Shown: one piece after another, positions 11,845 through 25,581 of the stretch | Position numbering within the stretch: the stretch's first letter is position 1 | How the letters are laid out: the number at the start of each line of letters is the position of its first letter | From: Lycorma delicatula | Lineage: Eukaryota > Arthropoda > Insecta > Hemiptera > Fulgoridae | NCBI RefSeq assembly: GCF_047948215.1 | Contig: NC_134465.1 | Span: 39,718,153 to 39,782,152, forward strand | Direction: 5' to 3' | Length of the DNA: 64,000 nt | Program-made: the position numbers and the translations under genes | The notes under the pieces: generated by a model | Seen by the model: only the letters and a program-made list of their open reading frames with translations | Told to the model about the DNA's origin: nothing | The model's database searches: none

Positions 11845-13530
11845 CTTAAGTTTATGAAATTAACCTCCATTTCATTTCTATTTCTTTTAGTTTCATTATA
11901 TATTATTTGCCCAAATAATATTGCCAATTTTTGTGATAATTTCTTCAGTTATTACCTCATTGGGAATCGATTGTGGTATTCATCTTCACACTGCCACATT
12001 TTACTTGGTAACAGTGAATAGTTTTAAAATAACAATGCAGACTCACTGTGAACTGCATCATTACTTTTTATTTAGTTTCTCCTTTAAAAAAATAGAATTT
12101 TTTTATTTACTTTTTCTCTATTTTTTACCAGTCACTGATAGTGGCTTAGTTAAATGTTGAGCACAAACTTATTAACATTTAAATTTGATCATTTAAGCAA
12201 TGAAATAAAACATGTCACTGACTATTTTATTTATAATACTTATATGTCGTTTCCCTTATTTATCCATACACCCTATATGTTGTACACCCTGTATGTACTG
12301 TTCATTTCTTTGATCAAAGGCTTTTTTTTCCACATGTATCTTTACCTACATAAATATATATTTTTTATGACAGAATATTAAATGTTAATGATGTAGATTA
12401 ATTATTATAATAATAATAATGTGATAAATCAATAAAAAATTAATAAAAATAGTAATATTTATAGCAATATTATTATACATCTTGTGTAAATATTATATAT
12501 TTATAATGAAAAAATAAATATGATATTATACTATATTTTAAAATAAAAAGTAAATAAATAAAAGAATGTGTGTGTTCTTTACTGAATTGTTTTTTTCTGT
12601 TTTAATTAACTTATTTTTTATCATACTATTGTGTGTTAAATCATTTTATGTTTTCAAATATAATACTAAGTGTAACTTAATGAAAAATATAGCAAAAAAA
12701 TCCTGTAATTTGTTTGGGTAGTACTTATCACAAAGAAAAAAAAAATTTCATTAATGTTAAAGAATATCATAACACTGCTGAGTAACAAATAATTTTATAT
12801 ATGACTGACACAGATAGTGTTGAAAGATGATTACTGGACAGCAGACTTGTAATGCATGAAAATTACATGCATTAAAAAAATACATAGTCAATGTGTTAAA
12901 GATAACAATTACGTACGGCAGCAGACCATCAGTAAAATATTGGAAAATGTAAAAAAAAATTTATCCTCAATAAATCATCATCAAGCAATTCAAAAATTAT
13001 AAGTTAGAATTAGTTAAGGTACATGCCAAGAAATATGAATTTAAAATTAATTTGAAGAGCTAGCTTCATAATTCACTCAATTGAGGCAGTCCATGAGTGC
13101 CATAATCTTCAAAAATGGCTAAAAGTAACCTAAGTTTATTATCTATAGATTATCACAGGTGATGATAAGATAGAAGGGTGTATGACTATAAAACAACAGT
13201 CATCAAGATTGATAGAACTTACCACGTTTAACAAACTCAGGTGAAAACTTGTAATGAAAACTATTAGAATTGTGGAATAAACAAAACTGGTTTTTGCGTT
13301 ATGATGTAAGTAATTCTTCTTACTTCTGTTAAAATGGTGTAGTTTTAACAAAGTCATTGCATATTTCTCCTACGTATAATTCTGTAACATTGTCTTGTCT
13401 CCTATAATGGAAGTGAAACTGAAAGGTAGCTCCTCTTGATACCTTACTCTGATAACCTTCAAGAAGAGGACTTTGTCAGTGCTTTTCAGGAGTTGGGATT
13501 TATTATTAAGGAGAGCATTTCAAAGGTGAG
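11845..13530. other. Spacer without recognised gene
   Basis: Two overlapping forward ORFs of 65-79 codons (11824-12160) are hydrophobic and A/T driven, and I do not recognise them. 12380-12600 is extremely AT-rich with TAA/ATA runs. Nothing else supported. Confidence 0.45.
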
Positions 13531-13539
13531 AGCAATCAT

Positions 13540-13700
13540 TTTTAACAGACTTCAAAAAAGTAGGAGGTTATCAATTCTGACTTTATTTTTTATTTTATTT
13601 TTTAATGCATGTTATGCAATATCCCTGATGTTGGGAAACAGATTTTGATCAATTTTATTTTAATTGAAAGAGTATATTTTTGAAATGGTCCCTTATCAAT
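13540..13700 (+). repeat. Dispersed non-coding repeat fragment (GACTTCAAAAAAG-type)
   Basis: AGACTTCAAAAAAGTAGGAG at 13548 is followed by GTTATCAATTCTGAC, then GGGAAACAGATTTTGATCAA and TTGAAATGGTCCC at about 13680. This order of short blocks matches a dispersed repeat I recall from many arthropod genomes. The family name and boundaries are not certain. Confidence 0.35.
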
Positions 13701-15320
13701 TTTAACCAAATCCGATATTAATCTTAGGAAAATACAAAAAAAAACTGAATGGCTTGACACCCTTAGCCGTTGACCGCTTGCACCAGTATCGTGTTGCTTT
13801 GTTCCCTTTATGACTAGAATATTAATAACAGTCTATGTTGTCATTCTTTAGTCTCTGTGAAAATATTCATGGCATTTCTTTCTCTGTTTTTCCTCTGTAA
13901 ACAATCTTTTTTTTACCGAGCACTTAGTACACACGCTGAATATCACTGAGCATGCTTTCTTCCAAATTTGGTGGAACGTTTGTAACTTGAGATACGACTC
14001 ATTTTAGCTTTTTATTAATAAGTAATAAAAGCGCAAATTTAAACATTAAAATCTAATATTTAGTTCCTAAGAATTATTAAATTAGTTACTCCATTAAAAG
14101 TTAACATATCAGGATGCTAAGTAATCAATTTCAAAGATAGAATGTGGGGAACACATGTACATAGAAAATAGAAAATGAGATGCCATTCGGAGTCTCCATG
14201 CTCTATAAATAACTCTCCGTGAGATTCCAAATGGATCTCATGACCTGATGTTGATATGTGAAACCCCAATTGGGATATTATGGCCTGTTAAAAATGGCTT
14301 AGCAGTCAAGTTGTTAACTAGTGGGGAGATGAAGTAGATAGCTAAATTATTTTTATTATAATTTATACAGAATGACTATTTTCTGTGAAACTCATAATCT
14401 AAATACATTCTTGAATGTATGCAGCAAATTAATTAAAAACAGAAATTTTTATCTCGGATACTAATATTTAAAATGAATCCACAAGAATACTCCGATGAAG
14501 CAAGAATACTTCTGAAAACATTAAAATAAAGAAATAATTACGAATAAGTATTCATCAAAGTTTAGAAAGTGTCTGATCTACTATGAGCAATGACACCATC
14601 ACAATATAGGGGATAATGTACTACAACAGGATGTCATAAGAAGTCAGTTTGCAGGTCCCCACCCTGCTCGTCATCTGAGCTATCTAAACTTTTGATAAGT
14701 ATTAAAAAAAATTTATTTTTATACATAATTACATTAAGATGCAAATTGGTAGATTATTTTTATTTAGTTATGTTATTTTCAAGAATTATAATAAACTTAT
14801 ATTGCCAGTGAGGAATTTATTGTCCCCCAGGTGGCAGATAAGATAATACCCAGCAGATATGCAGTTATAGATGGGAAGTAAAAACACCCCTGAACCAAAA
14901 CAATGCCTCAAATCCACTTTGTATTTGACTTGCCACAAATGGCAAAGTGGTGACCATCTGTTCACCAAAAGTGCAGCTGTAAATTTCTGCTCTGAGCTAA
15001 CCTCAAGATGTATCCTTAGGGGACTTGTTCCTCTAACCCAACAAAAAATTAACTTGGATTTGCACTTTGTAAGAGATTTTATCACAGGGAGTAGTCATCT
15101 CTCATTTCCAAGGAAATGACAAGTAGGCATTCAGATTCTGGGTACCTACAATAATGTGCTAAGGATGAGGTAAATATTCTGAAACCTGCATTAAACAACA
15201 ATTACGTAAAATTAAAAATATAAATTACATAGCCACTTCAATTTTTTTTTATGTACTTAAAAACAGGTTAACTTAAAACAATTTTCCTAAGAAAAAAATA
15301 TTATGAATAACTGCACTTCA
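13701..15320. other. Spacer without recognised gene
   Basis: Overlapping opposite-strand ORFs at 14786-15119 (82 and 99 codons) sit in a less AT-rich block, but neither peptide is recognised. They may be the 5' part of the LINE that follows. Confidence 0.4.
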
Positions 15321-15329
15321 AAAAACAAA

Positions 15330-17950
15330 CTATACAGATGAACACCCTTTTGTTTCTGAAGGATTTAGGATCCTTAAAGAAAAATTAGGAAAGAGTAATA
15401 ATGTACCACAATTTGAAATAGGGTTCATTGTAAATAAAAGCATATTCAACTCAATAATAGAATTTAAATCCATTAATGAAAGACTTTCCACACCAACCTT
15501 TAAAAGATCTAACATAATTTATACTGTTGTAAATACACATTCATCAATAAAGAGAAGAACAAAAAGAAAAGTTTTAGCAAATACTGAGAAAACTTTACAC
15601 AAAATCCCATCTAAAAACATCATTATATTACTTGGAGACTAATGCACAAGTCTGTAAAGAACATGTAACACACACAGTAGACGGATATCCTGCACATAAA
15701 AGAACTAATACGAATGGGGAACAACTGCTAGGCCTGTGTAAAGAACATAACATAATATTAAAATCTATGTTCTTTAAAAAACTTCCTAGGAAACAAACTA
15801 CCCAATCTACGGTAAAAAACAACTTCACAAGTAAACGCTCCACAATGGAGATACTCAATGTTAAAGTTACCAAAACTGCTGGTTTAGACTCAGATCCTAC
15901 ATTTCAATAATTAAGTTCAAAATTGAACAATATGTAGAAAAATAAATAGATTCCAACCTAAAAGGTTTGACACAAAAATTAACTAAGGAAAATGGTTTTA
16001 GAACCCTTTTGGAAAAAAGAATGCCCAAAAATTGGGAAGAATTCCAAAAACATAATACAGACAGCAGAATATACGTATCCTTAAAAAGAAAAGAAAACAT
16101 GCCTGTTGTCATAATAAACTAGTCCTCAAAAGACAAATAGCATGGAACATCTGGAATGCAAATAAAAATAAGAACAGGAAAGCCTTTATAGAAACTAGGA
16201 AAATAACATCTAATGACCAAACTACATCTAAAAGATCAACTAACTTCGATTCAATTTGACTTTAAGAAGAACAATATAAGGGATTTTTAACAAAATACAC
16301 ACCTCCAAATTTACATTTTAAAGATTCAGAAACAATTAAAAATGCATATAACACAGAATATTTAAACAACTGCAACCCCTAGAATAAAACGCTATCGAAA
16401 AGAGAGTCAAAGTCACCAATATTTGAACAAATTTAAAAAAATCATAAAACAGTTTAAAACTAGCAATGTAACTGCAGAGCAGTGAAAACATGATAAAGTG
16501 TTTGACAGGAGTAATCCAAGAAATCTGGGAAGCAAACCTTAAGGATGAACATTAGTGTTAATAATACATCTACTGCACAAGAAGGGAGACAATACGCAGA
16601 GGAATAGCCCTCTAACCAGTGGCATGTAAAATCTTGTCCTAAGCACAACGAAACAGTGCTCGACCCCAATTAGGAGGGTTTAGAAAAGTTAGGTAGTGTA
16701 GAACACATCACAGACCAAAAAAATTTTAGAAATTAGGAAACTCAGAAGCTTTTAGATTTTAAAAATCTAAAAGATTTAGCTTAGATTTTAAAAAGGCATA
16801 CAATTCAATTGACAGAAACATGCTAATCAGCATTGTAAAAGAAATGGACAATAGAACTAGTGAAATTATTAAAGAAAGCTACCTTAACAAACACAGCATC
16901 TAAACTAAATATATAGGGTGACTGTAAGACAAGCAGATGGTGTACCACAACTCCTTTTCAATGTGCTTTAAAGAAGGTAGAGAATGGAGAAGCACTTTAA
17001 ATAAATACTAAGGCCAACAACTTGAAAGGAACTCAAGATCTTGATGGATTATCTAGCCTTTGAGATGACATGGCAATTACTACAGACTCACTTGAAAATG
17101 CACAACAATAAATCACAGAATTACAAAAACAAGCAGCCAAAGTAGAATTATAAATTCCATTTGAAAAAACACAGTTGTGTTTTGACAAATGTCAGCAGTG
17201 CACCTCAATACTTTAAGATAAATAATAAAGCTATATCTAAAACAAATTGCATTAAATATTTTGGAAAATGTGTATTGAACACCAAAAGAGAAAATATAGC
17301 AATAGAAACTAAATACAAAAAATTTAAAGAGCATTTCACTTACAAGAAATCTCTATCATGGAGCATAAAACTGAGACATTATTAAACAGTGGTTAGACCC
17401 GAATTACTTTAAAAAGTAGAAACACAACTAACCAGAATTGGAGATCTTGAAAAATTAAAAAAGATTGAAAATAGAATTCTGAGGAAAATACTAGGACCTA
17501 AAAATAACAGTAAGTTGGAATTCAAATTATAACCTAGTAATTTTTTTATTTTTCAAGTACGAGAATTGTACTTGAAAGCTTAAAAATTGATAGATGTAAT
17601 TAGGAAAGGAAGATTACAATTCTTTGAACATATATGTAGGATGGGTGATAACAGATTAACTAAACAGATCTTTGACTTTCTAAGAAGTTAGTTACAAATC
17701 CAAACCCACATGGTTTCGGGGGGGAATTAGGAAAAGACATGAAAAATATTAGAATCAACACAGACACAATAAATGACAGGACACTTTTTAGGTAAATAAT
17801 TCAGGAAAGGAAAAATCAACCAGTGGAAGGAAGTGGACATAAGAAGGAATACCATTCTTGAACCATGAAAGAAGTGTGGGTACAAAGTTGATTTATTGTA
17901 CCCTCTAAAAGGGTTATTTGAAAAAAAATTATTTGGATTCTTTATCAGAA
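15330..17950 (+). pseudogene. RTE-like non-LTR retrotransposon relic (endonuclease + reverse transcriptase)
   Basis: Forward-strand fragments run in the order of a LINE ORF. Endonuclease: FEIGFIVNKSIFNSIIEFKS (15410-15470), IIILLGD (about 15620) and AQVCKEHV...GYPAHKRTNTNGEQLL...KKLPRKQTT...KTAGLDSD (15640-15895, open). Reverse transcriptase: LDFKKAYNSIDRNMLISIVK (from about 16782), then a region eroded by stops with recognisable VVF/TNVSSAPQYFK and KNCIKYFGKC-like blocks. C-terminus: YKKSLSWSIKLRHY (about 17340-17382) and IENRILRKILGPK (about 17466-17504). Many stops and frameshifts; the element is dead. Confidence 0.8.
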
Positions 17951-18599
17951 ATGAAACATTCTTGAAAAAGATCAATCCAAAAAAAAGTAATTGAGAAGCA
18001 GTTTCAGGTAAATCAGAAACTCTATAAAGTTTCTGAAGGTATTTCTATAGGAAGATAAAATATTAACCAAATAGGAGATACTTTATTTAGATAACATATT
18101 ATACATTGTACAATTCATGACAGGATGGTAGAGGATCTATCCCCATTATTTACTTTAAAAGACAAGGAAAATGTTAAACATCACAAAATAAAAAAGGAAT
18201 ATGGTTGAAACTATAAGAAGTAAATCTTGCTGTACATGAAATAAGAATTTTGGAAACACAAATTGAAATATATTTCATAGTGAGAAAATACATATCTTCT
18301 TAATTAACTACAAATAAGACTTTGCCAACCAAATAGTCACAGATCAAAGTGGCAGCAACATAAGGATTTGTTAAGAATAATTATGAGGCTAGGTTATTAC
18401 CATATATGTCATATGAATTGTTTTATGGAAGATTTAGTGCTATGATTAAGCAAGACATACTGAGAACCAAGTAAGTTGCCTTGAAGGTGGATGAGAAGTT
18501 TATCATAAAGAGTTGAAAAACCCAGAATAGAGCAGTCAACAGGGCCTTTAATTATGACAAAATTGTTATCCAGAAACCGAGTAGTGTTTGAATGTGTTA

Positions 18600-18802
18600 T
18601 GTAAATATTGATGTGAATGAGAAGTGTGCCTGTGATGTGGATGGTGCTGATGTTATGTCTTTACGTTAATTCCAGCACCGCCCTGCGTGAGGGAGTGGGT
18701 CCCACCACATAAGCGGTGAACTCCACACACTCGGTATGTGCGAGCTGCTGGGTGTTTGTTTCAGGCAAATTTTCCCCACTTCCTACAAAAAAAAAAAAAA
18801 GG
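18600..18802 (+). mobile_element. Retroelement 3' end with poly(A), class unknown
   Basis: A GC-richer block contains CACCGCCCTGCGTGAGGGAG and GGTCCCACCACATAAGCGG. It ends CCCCACTTCCTAC followed by a pure A run at about 18786-18800. The compositional jump and terminal poly(A) suggest a 5'-truncated LINE or SINE insertion. No target duplication was identified. Confidence 0.4.
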
Positions 18803-20940
18803 TGGTATACATAACGCTTGTTATCTTATGGTATACACTACCAGCGTCTCATTCGGCTCCATGCGGCGCATTCCAAAACCTTGAATGTTACATGTGAACG
18901 CCCTGTATCTTGTGCAGCACGTTATCATATAACGCCGCTTATTTTATCAGTAAGACATTGTGTGTTATTGATCAATAAGACAATGTTGTCATTTGTCTTA
19001 TTTTATCAATAGGACATTGATAAATTTTATCCAGTTTCCAGGTAAAAATTTTGTCACAAATTCAGCTCTATTGACTGGTCTAGAAGTCTTTCAAAAGAAA
19101 TGTAAATTAAGAATTTCTAGGCATTGCAATCATTGAAAAATGTTAACGATTAACATTTTTTTTGTTGAACTTTTACATGATATTTATTATGATTTGTTTG
19201 CTGCTAATTCTCTTTTGGTTAATAGAATTCATTTGTCTCCTTGTATGTTTGCAGTAAGTTAGAGAAATCATTAATGGTGAGCTGAGCAGTTGGGGGTTTT
19301 AAAGTTAAATTTTGTCAGGATATTTGTGGTATTTGTAAGATATACCAGTTTTTTAAGCATGTCTCAATATTTTAAGTAATCTGGTTGTATATTTTAATAT
19401 ATGTATTTAGTATGGGTATTTCCCTGGCACTCTGAATTTCTCAAGAACAACCCCTTTTTTTAAAAATGTTGACAGTCAAATAGTTAGTTACTAACTTACA
19501 TGAAACATAGAAGTCTATGTTTGGGAAAATCTCAGAGACTGTTATAGATATGCAGCTGTGTGAATATTTTGAGTCTTGTTGTCAATCCATTCCTGTGCAG
19601 TATGATGGCTTGGCTTTTGGCTTCTGTAGAGAGTGGTAATTTGATGCTGGTAGTAGGTTGTTCAATACTGTGCGATTTGTCCATTGTTTTTGACAAGTTT
19701 CTCATAATGTACTGCTTTAGATTATGCTGCTTAATGGATATGGCATGGGTGGTAAGGCTATCCATGCATGATCATTGCCATCATCACCTGATGATCATTA
19801 TGTAATGATCATCACCTAGTTCTGGGGTGAGTTTACTTTGAAGTGAGGGTGCTTCAAAGTTTGGTGCTTGGTCTGATTTTGTTAATTAAATCAATGATCT
19901 TAGACTGGACGGCTCTGTTACATGCGATGGCACAACTTAAATAAATTGAGACAGAAGAGCTGCTGGGTGAGTTTGGAGTCTACTGTTTTACTTCATAAGG
20001 CCAAATCCTGATGTGTAACTAATAGATTCAGATACTAAGTGAAGAGAAAATAAGACACTGATTCGCAGCCTGCACATGTCCTTTATGTTGCCAGTAGCTG
20101 GACGTGCACAATTGCTAGGTTTCCATTTTTTATGTTGAACTGGAATGCCAGTTGTGTTAAGAGGCTGTACGAATTTAGTATCTGATCAGGTAGTTAAGAG
20201 AAATCTTGGTGGTAGAATCAGCAGTTGTAGACTGGAAATATCAAGAAGTTTTCTCATTTGGCTGAACAAATGTTTAATGCTCCGCCTGTCAGGATTAGGG
20301 AAATGAGTATAGATTAAGTTATATGTGTTATGTTCGATTGGCTATTACCAAATTAGTTTTACCCCATTGAGGATTTTTGGGAAATCCACGTGCATTGCTC
20401 TGGAATCGTTGTCAGCTGTCATGGTTTTTCTCTGCACTTGTTTATATTGTGCATTAGCACATACCACATACATTGTTAATCAAGATCTTTAAGTATTTTT
20501 TCTATCGGGCGTGAATTATGATAAAAAATTTTCTTCCTATCTGATTTTGATAGATTTCTGGAAATACATTGTTGAAATTGATTTTTTCACGACTATATTC
20601 AGTTTACATCAATAAAAAGACGCTCCAACCAATGTTTTCAATATGGCAGCAGAAAATGGAGCTTTTAAAAGAAGTGATTTTCGTAAAGTTCATGAAAATT
20701 TTCTCGATGGTTAAACATATTATATTTTTCATAACAATAACCATATTAAATTCTTTGAAAATGTTTTCGAGAAATTCAATTTTGAAAATAACTGCCATGT
20801 TTATCATATAAATTGCCATTCAGCTTCACCGGGTTGTAATACTGTTTCAGTAAATAAATTAAAATTTTTCGTAAACATAAAGATCAAGAAACCGATTTTC
20901 ATATGAAAATTCTCAGAACCACCTGTGATCAAAATTTACT
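18803..20940. other. Unassigned region, somewhat less AT-rich
   Basis: 19480-20420 is less AT-rich than the surroundings and has partly open reverse-strand frames (77 codons at 19532-19765). No motif is recognised. Two short CTTATTTTATCA repeats lie near 18930-19010. Possibly another old repeat; not assigned. Confidence 0.35.
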
Positions 20941-20999
20941 TGTGTAAATTTACTTCTTTAATAAAGATCTGGAACCGGACATTTGCAATTGGTAGACCT

Positions 21000-21068
21000 G
21001 TTAGTACAAAGCCTGCTGTTTAGTAATCCATTTCCATTTTTCTTCTTCACAACTTTAGCGGCAAAGAG
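21000..21068 (+). promoter_or_regulatory. Candidate Nap1 5' UTR exon end (splice donor at 21069)
   Basis: Because the ATG begins its exon, a non-coding first exon is required. The best-looking donor upstream is AAGAG followed by GTGAGTGT at 21069. It sits in a local patch (about 20.95-21.3 kb) with more CG dinucleotides than its surroundings. This is inference only; other donors in the 7 kb upstream are possible. Confidence 0.2.
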
Positions 21069-21099
21069 GTGAGTGTGGATGTATTAGAATAATTTATTT

Positions 21100-23030
21100 T
21101 TGTAATTACCTTGCTCTGTTTTGATGTAAAAGAAGCCGTAACTGTTCTCTAGCTACTGGTAAATTCATACGTATTTTTTAACAGATTTTTTTGTTATTTT
21201 TGAGTTGTGTTTCCGTTTATTAACTTATGTTCACGTGCCAGACCAAAGAGACGGCGTAGTTAAATTGACGCCGAGAAGAGGTTGTAGATAATTGAATCAA
21301 GTTATTGTGTTAAGAATGCCATGTTGTTTTATTTAGTTTTAAATTCTTGTTGCTTATTATAAATTATTTGTAAAATTTAGTAATATAACTGCTTAAGCTT
21401 TGTTTATTTTTTTGGGTTAAATGGTCCATTGTTTCAAGGTTGCCGTATGTATGTTAGCTGATGGGTTTTCGTTATTTCTTTTTCTAAATTGAAGTGAATT
21501 AAATAAAAAAGTATGCCGCCGTTTATATTTTTGTTAGAATTAAATATTTATTAAGGATTAATGCGTTAACTGGGGTGACGTAGTTGTTAATTAACAAATA
21601 TTAGTTCAGCCGGCGTCTTGATTTGCAAAATTACGTTTAGACAATATAGTGGGTTTTTTGTTTATTAGAATTAATAATCAGCTGCCTTCAGTTTTTTCTG
21701 TATTCTATTATTTAATCGCTTGTAAAATTGTGTGTCCACCTTACCTTTTTTATTAATTTTTTTGTTGTAAAAAACGTATATTTGTAATAGATATTGCATT
21801 TGTTAATGTTAAACCTTTGCAATTTTTACTGTTGTAAACAGTAACGGTGGCAATAAAAATGTTAGTATATAACATGATATTATTATTAATTATATAAAAA
21901 TAGTACAAATTGCTTCTTTCTTTTTTAACAAAATACATTTTTTAGGAGATTGTTTGAATTATGAGAGGTTTTATCATGCAATTTTAATTCTTTTGTTTAC
22001 CTTTAAAATTAAAATATACTTAACCATGTGAATTAATAAGGCCAAATTTGTTAACATTTTGCAAAAGCCTTTAAAATAGTTAAATCAATTCTAGGATAGT
22101 GTTTTTATTCATAAATTCGTTAGTAGTTGGGTTCAGATATGCATAAATTTCTTTTTTTTACTGGTGTTTGCACCATTTTATAATACATTATAAATTTGTT
22201 AGATGTGATTTTAACCTGCCAATTTTAGTGAAATAAGATGGCCAGGTTCTGTTTTAGGTAAAAACCAAGCCAAAAGTAGTAGTTTGATTTTAATAGTAAA
22301 TCACTAATTCTGTATAAAATTGTTTTTAAAATGAATTATTTCACTTAGTTGGGTTGTGCTAAAATGGAACTTTTTTACTCTACTTTCTAGGAATGTCTTA
22401 AATGTGGCAAAGGGAATTTGTGCAAATTTTATTTGTGAAATTTTAAAAAACTTTAATTTTTTGTATGAAAGTAATGCAATTTTAAATTTGGGAGGATGAT
22501 TTCAATGATTAAGATTTATAAACAAAATCCATTTTTTTTACTTGGAATTCTTTATGCGATTGATTATTAGATATTAAAAATGTATCCAATTAACAATTAT
22601 TTAAATATATTTAGAATGCCATTAATAAGATAAGATGTTCTTTCATTTGAGACTATTTGATTTATAATAACTTATAATTATAAATTTCATTAATGGTGTT
22701 TACCATATATACAAAGATAGATAATAACATTACTTGCTGCTTTGTGGAATGATGATTCACTGCTTGTGTTTTGAGTTACACAAGACTGGCAAGTAGGGTT
22801 CAAATTTCAGAATTATTGGAAATTCTTAGCTATGAGTTTCTTGTTTGTAGTATACAGCATTTTAATCCCACCGTTTAAGACATGTTTTATATAATAGTTT
22901 TTTTTTGTTAATATTATGCACTTGTTTTAACTGTTATTACACTGATTTTAAGTATGTAAGGATTTGAATTATTAGTATGTTATTGTAGGTTAGTTAGAAA
23001 CTAAATCGCAGATTTCACAAAAAATTATTT
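21100..23030. other. AT-rich stretch, probable 5' intron of Nap1
   Basis: No coding or repeat structure supported. If the first Nap1 exon lies near 21 kb, this and everything to 27971 is its first intron. Confidence 0.35.
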
Positions 23031-23039
23031 TTGTCCATT

Positions 23040-23775
23040 TTTGACTGTGAAAATGTGAGCTGCTGAATTTAAATATGGTCGTACATCCATTCAAGATGAA
23101 CACTTGGGATGCCACGACCGATGAAATCATCACAAAAATCTAGTATTTCACATTAAATTAATTAAATTATAGCCAACAGAAGGTACACAGAGCTTGGTTA
23201 TATTGCTAACATTGTTGTAAAGTGTTCATTATGTTGGCTATGAAAAAGCTTTCCTCTCCGTGGGTATTGCATTAGCAAACAACCAAAAACACATTCGATT
23301 GAACACTTCTTAAGAATGTTTAGATTATTTATATGTGATATTAAGTTTCTTTGACTTTTTATAACAGTAGATGATAAATGGATTTACCATTACACACCAG
23401 AGACCAAACAATGGGTGAGAGCAGGTGAAAGTGACCGTTCCATTTGCAGGAAAAGTCATAGCTGTGGTTATTTGGGACTCTAGTGTGGTAGTGCTTGTAA
23501 ACTACCTGGAAAAAGGTAGGAACATCAGGAAGTATTGTTTTTCACTATTGAACTGATTGAAAGCTGCTATTTTGGAAAAAAAATGCTCTTTCATAATGAC
23601 GAGACTCCTGCACGAATGTTTTGAGTTGTTAATGTATGACCAACACTTAGAAAACACTCTACATACCCTGGATGATTTGGCTCCCAGTGATTATTTCCTC
23701 TGCTCTGAAGATTCACTTAAAATGATGGAGAAAACTATTTATTTCAAAGGTACAGGCATCATTATTATATTATGA
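23040..23775 (+). pseudogene. Mariner transposase relic
   Basis: Forward-strand fragments in mariner order: AAEFKYGRTSIQDEHLG (near 23060-23110), then DKWIYHYTPETKQWVRAGES (about 23370-23430, the first catalytic Asp region), then VNYLEKG-like and CSFIMTRLL (the HxDNA region, 23590). DDLAPSDYFLCSEDSLKMM (23665-23725) is the PDLAPSDYFLF block with the third catalytic Asp. Several frameshifts and stops. Termini not identified. Confidence 0.75.
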
Positions 23776-23789
23776 TATTAAAAAGTTGG

Positions 23790-25495
23790 ACAGTCCATCT
23801 GTTTAAATGTATCAAATTACAAGATGACTGTTAAAAAAATAAAAAAATAGGTTTTTGAAAAATTAGTGATTTTGTCAGACCAAGAAATTTCCATATGACC
23901 ATAAGGCTCTCTTGAAGGTTGCAATTTATGGAAAGAAGTGACAGATTTATTAGCCTATTGACCAAAGTGTGTGATTTCCTTAAGGAATTTATACACCACA
24001 TCTTAAATATATGATGATTTTTACAGCAAATGAAAAAAAAATATTTTTAAATTTCAGATTAAATTAATTTGTATATAATCAATATAAACAAACTTACTGT
24101 AACAAAACATTGTGTTAGTAGTATTGTAATTATTATTTTAAGAAGTATATCCTTTCTAGATTCTACATATCATTTTTGTTATATTTTTTATATTGTTCTG
24201 CAGTTGACCATCTTTTTTAATAAGATTGTTCTTTTCTTAATTTAACTGTGTTTATGGTTAAATCATTTGTAATAAACTGTCTGATTGTTACAGAGAAAAA
24301 AGTTATTTTGTTTCTGTGCCTGTGGTATTCTTTGGGGTGTTACAATACATTGCGTTTCAGAGTTAGTAATTTTTCTAATGTAGTCTAGTTTCAGATTTCT
24401 AATAGAAGGGATAGTGATGTATTTTTTTAAAATGCCTTTGTTATTCACCTTGTTTGAAGATCATTCAAACAATATCATATTTGTATTAACAGAGTTAAGA
24501 AATCAGGGAGTATGTTTATATGAAGAAAACATGCATATATATATTTTTTTTTTTTCAAGAGAAAGATGACATGAACCTTCAATCATCAGAAGTATCTGCT
24601 ATCGTAAACAAAAGTTAGATTAGATAACCGTTTAATGTTTTTTTTGATGGAAATTTTGCAAAAAAAAGCTTTAAAATTATGTTAGATATTTGTTCGGTAT
24701 TGTAATTAATCATTGAATTTTGTCTATAGTTCTTGAGTAAATGTAATATAACTAACTTTTCTCATTTCATTTTATTAATCCTTTTTTTATTTAGAAATTT
24801 GATTTTAAGTAAACTTATTTATGAATTCCAAATTCTTGATAATTATATGCCACAACTGATATATGTTTTACAATTTGCTCTTTATGTTATAAATGACAGT
24901 TACTGTCCTTACTAAATAGATTTATCACTTACTTAAATTTAAAATAAAGTAAATTATTACTGTTTATTAAAACTAATAAATAAGCGTTTGTAAATGTTAT
25001 TTGTTTATTTATTTAATAATAATGTAGTCTGTTACTCATTCTCTTTTTTTTTCTCTAACTTGTCATCTGTTATGAAATCCCTATCTTTCTTTATTCCATG
25101 TAAAAACTGAATTGTCACGATCTATTGAATGAAATGTTTTACTGTTTGCTCTGTTAAAACATTGTCAACTTTAATTTAGTTGTGTAAAAATTTAAGATTC
25201 ATTTACATATTTGTTTTATATATTAATTTTCTTAAATTTATTGTACATCTTTGTGAAATGGATGGTTACCTTTACAAAATTTTCTTTTTTTAAGGCATTC
25301 TCTTAAATGTTCTAAATTGTTTATTGAAGGGGAATTGTTAATTTATCAAAATCTGTACATGGTGTAATTAAAAAATGTAGAATTTTTTAATTCTATCCCC
25401 ATGTCGTTGGGAGCATGGGCTAATTTCAGCCATATTAGACATACAGTTCAAATATGTCATCTAAGTAATTAGAATGCTTTTTTTAAAAAAAATAT
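23790..25495. other. AT-rich spacer, no feature seen
   Basis: No supported gene, repeat or element end. Small ORFs (60-61 codons) are A/T driven. Confidence 0.5.
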
Positions 25496-25503
25496 TAGTT
25501 AGA

Positions 25504-25581
25504 AAAGGCTTTTGGGGTACATTAAAAGGGTACTCCAAAAGCTTTTTGTACTGCTCATTAAACCCTTTTAATGAGCAGTAC
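25504..25581. repeat. Two adjacent hairpins
   Basis: Hairpin 1: arms 25504-25520 and 25530-25546 (17 bp, 2 mismatches, core CTTTTGG). Hairpin 2: perfect 15-bp arms 25548-25562 (GTACTGCTCATTAAA) and 25567-25581 with a 4-nt loop. They are immediately adjacent. Confidence 0.8.

Noticed and set aside
13436..13648. 70-aa ORF with a hydrophobic C-terminus suggesting a small membrane protein
   Set aside because: Its second half overlaps the dispersed GACTTCAAAAAAG repeat; the hydrophobic run is T-rich repeat sequence.
14786..15119. Overlapping 82- and 99-aa ORFs on opposite strands
   Set aside because: No recognisable homology; may be upstream sequence of the LINE relic but cannot be supported.
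20569..20819. 80-aa forward and 71-aa reverse ORFs over the same bases
   Set aside because: Low-complexity Lys/Ile/Phe-rich translations of AT-rich DNA on both strands; no motif.
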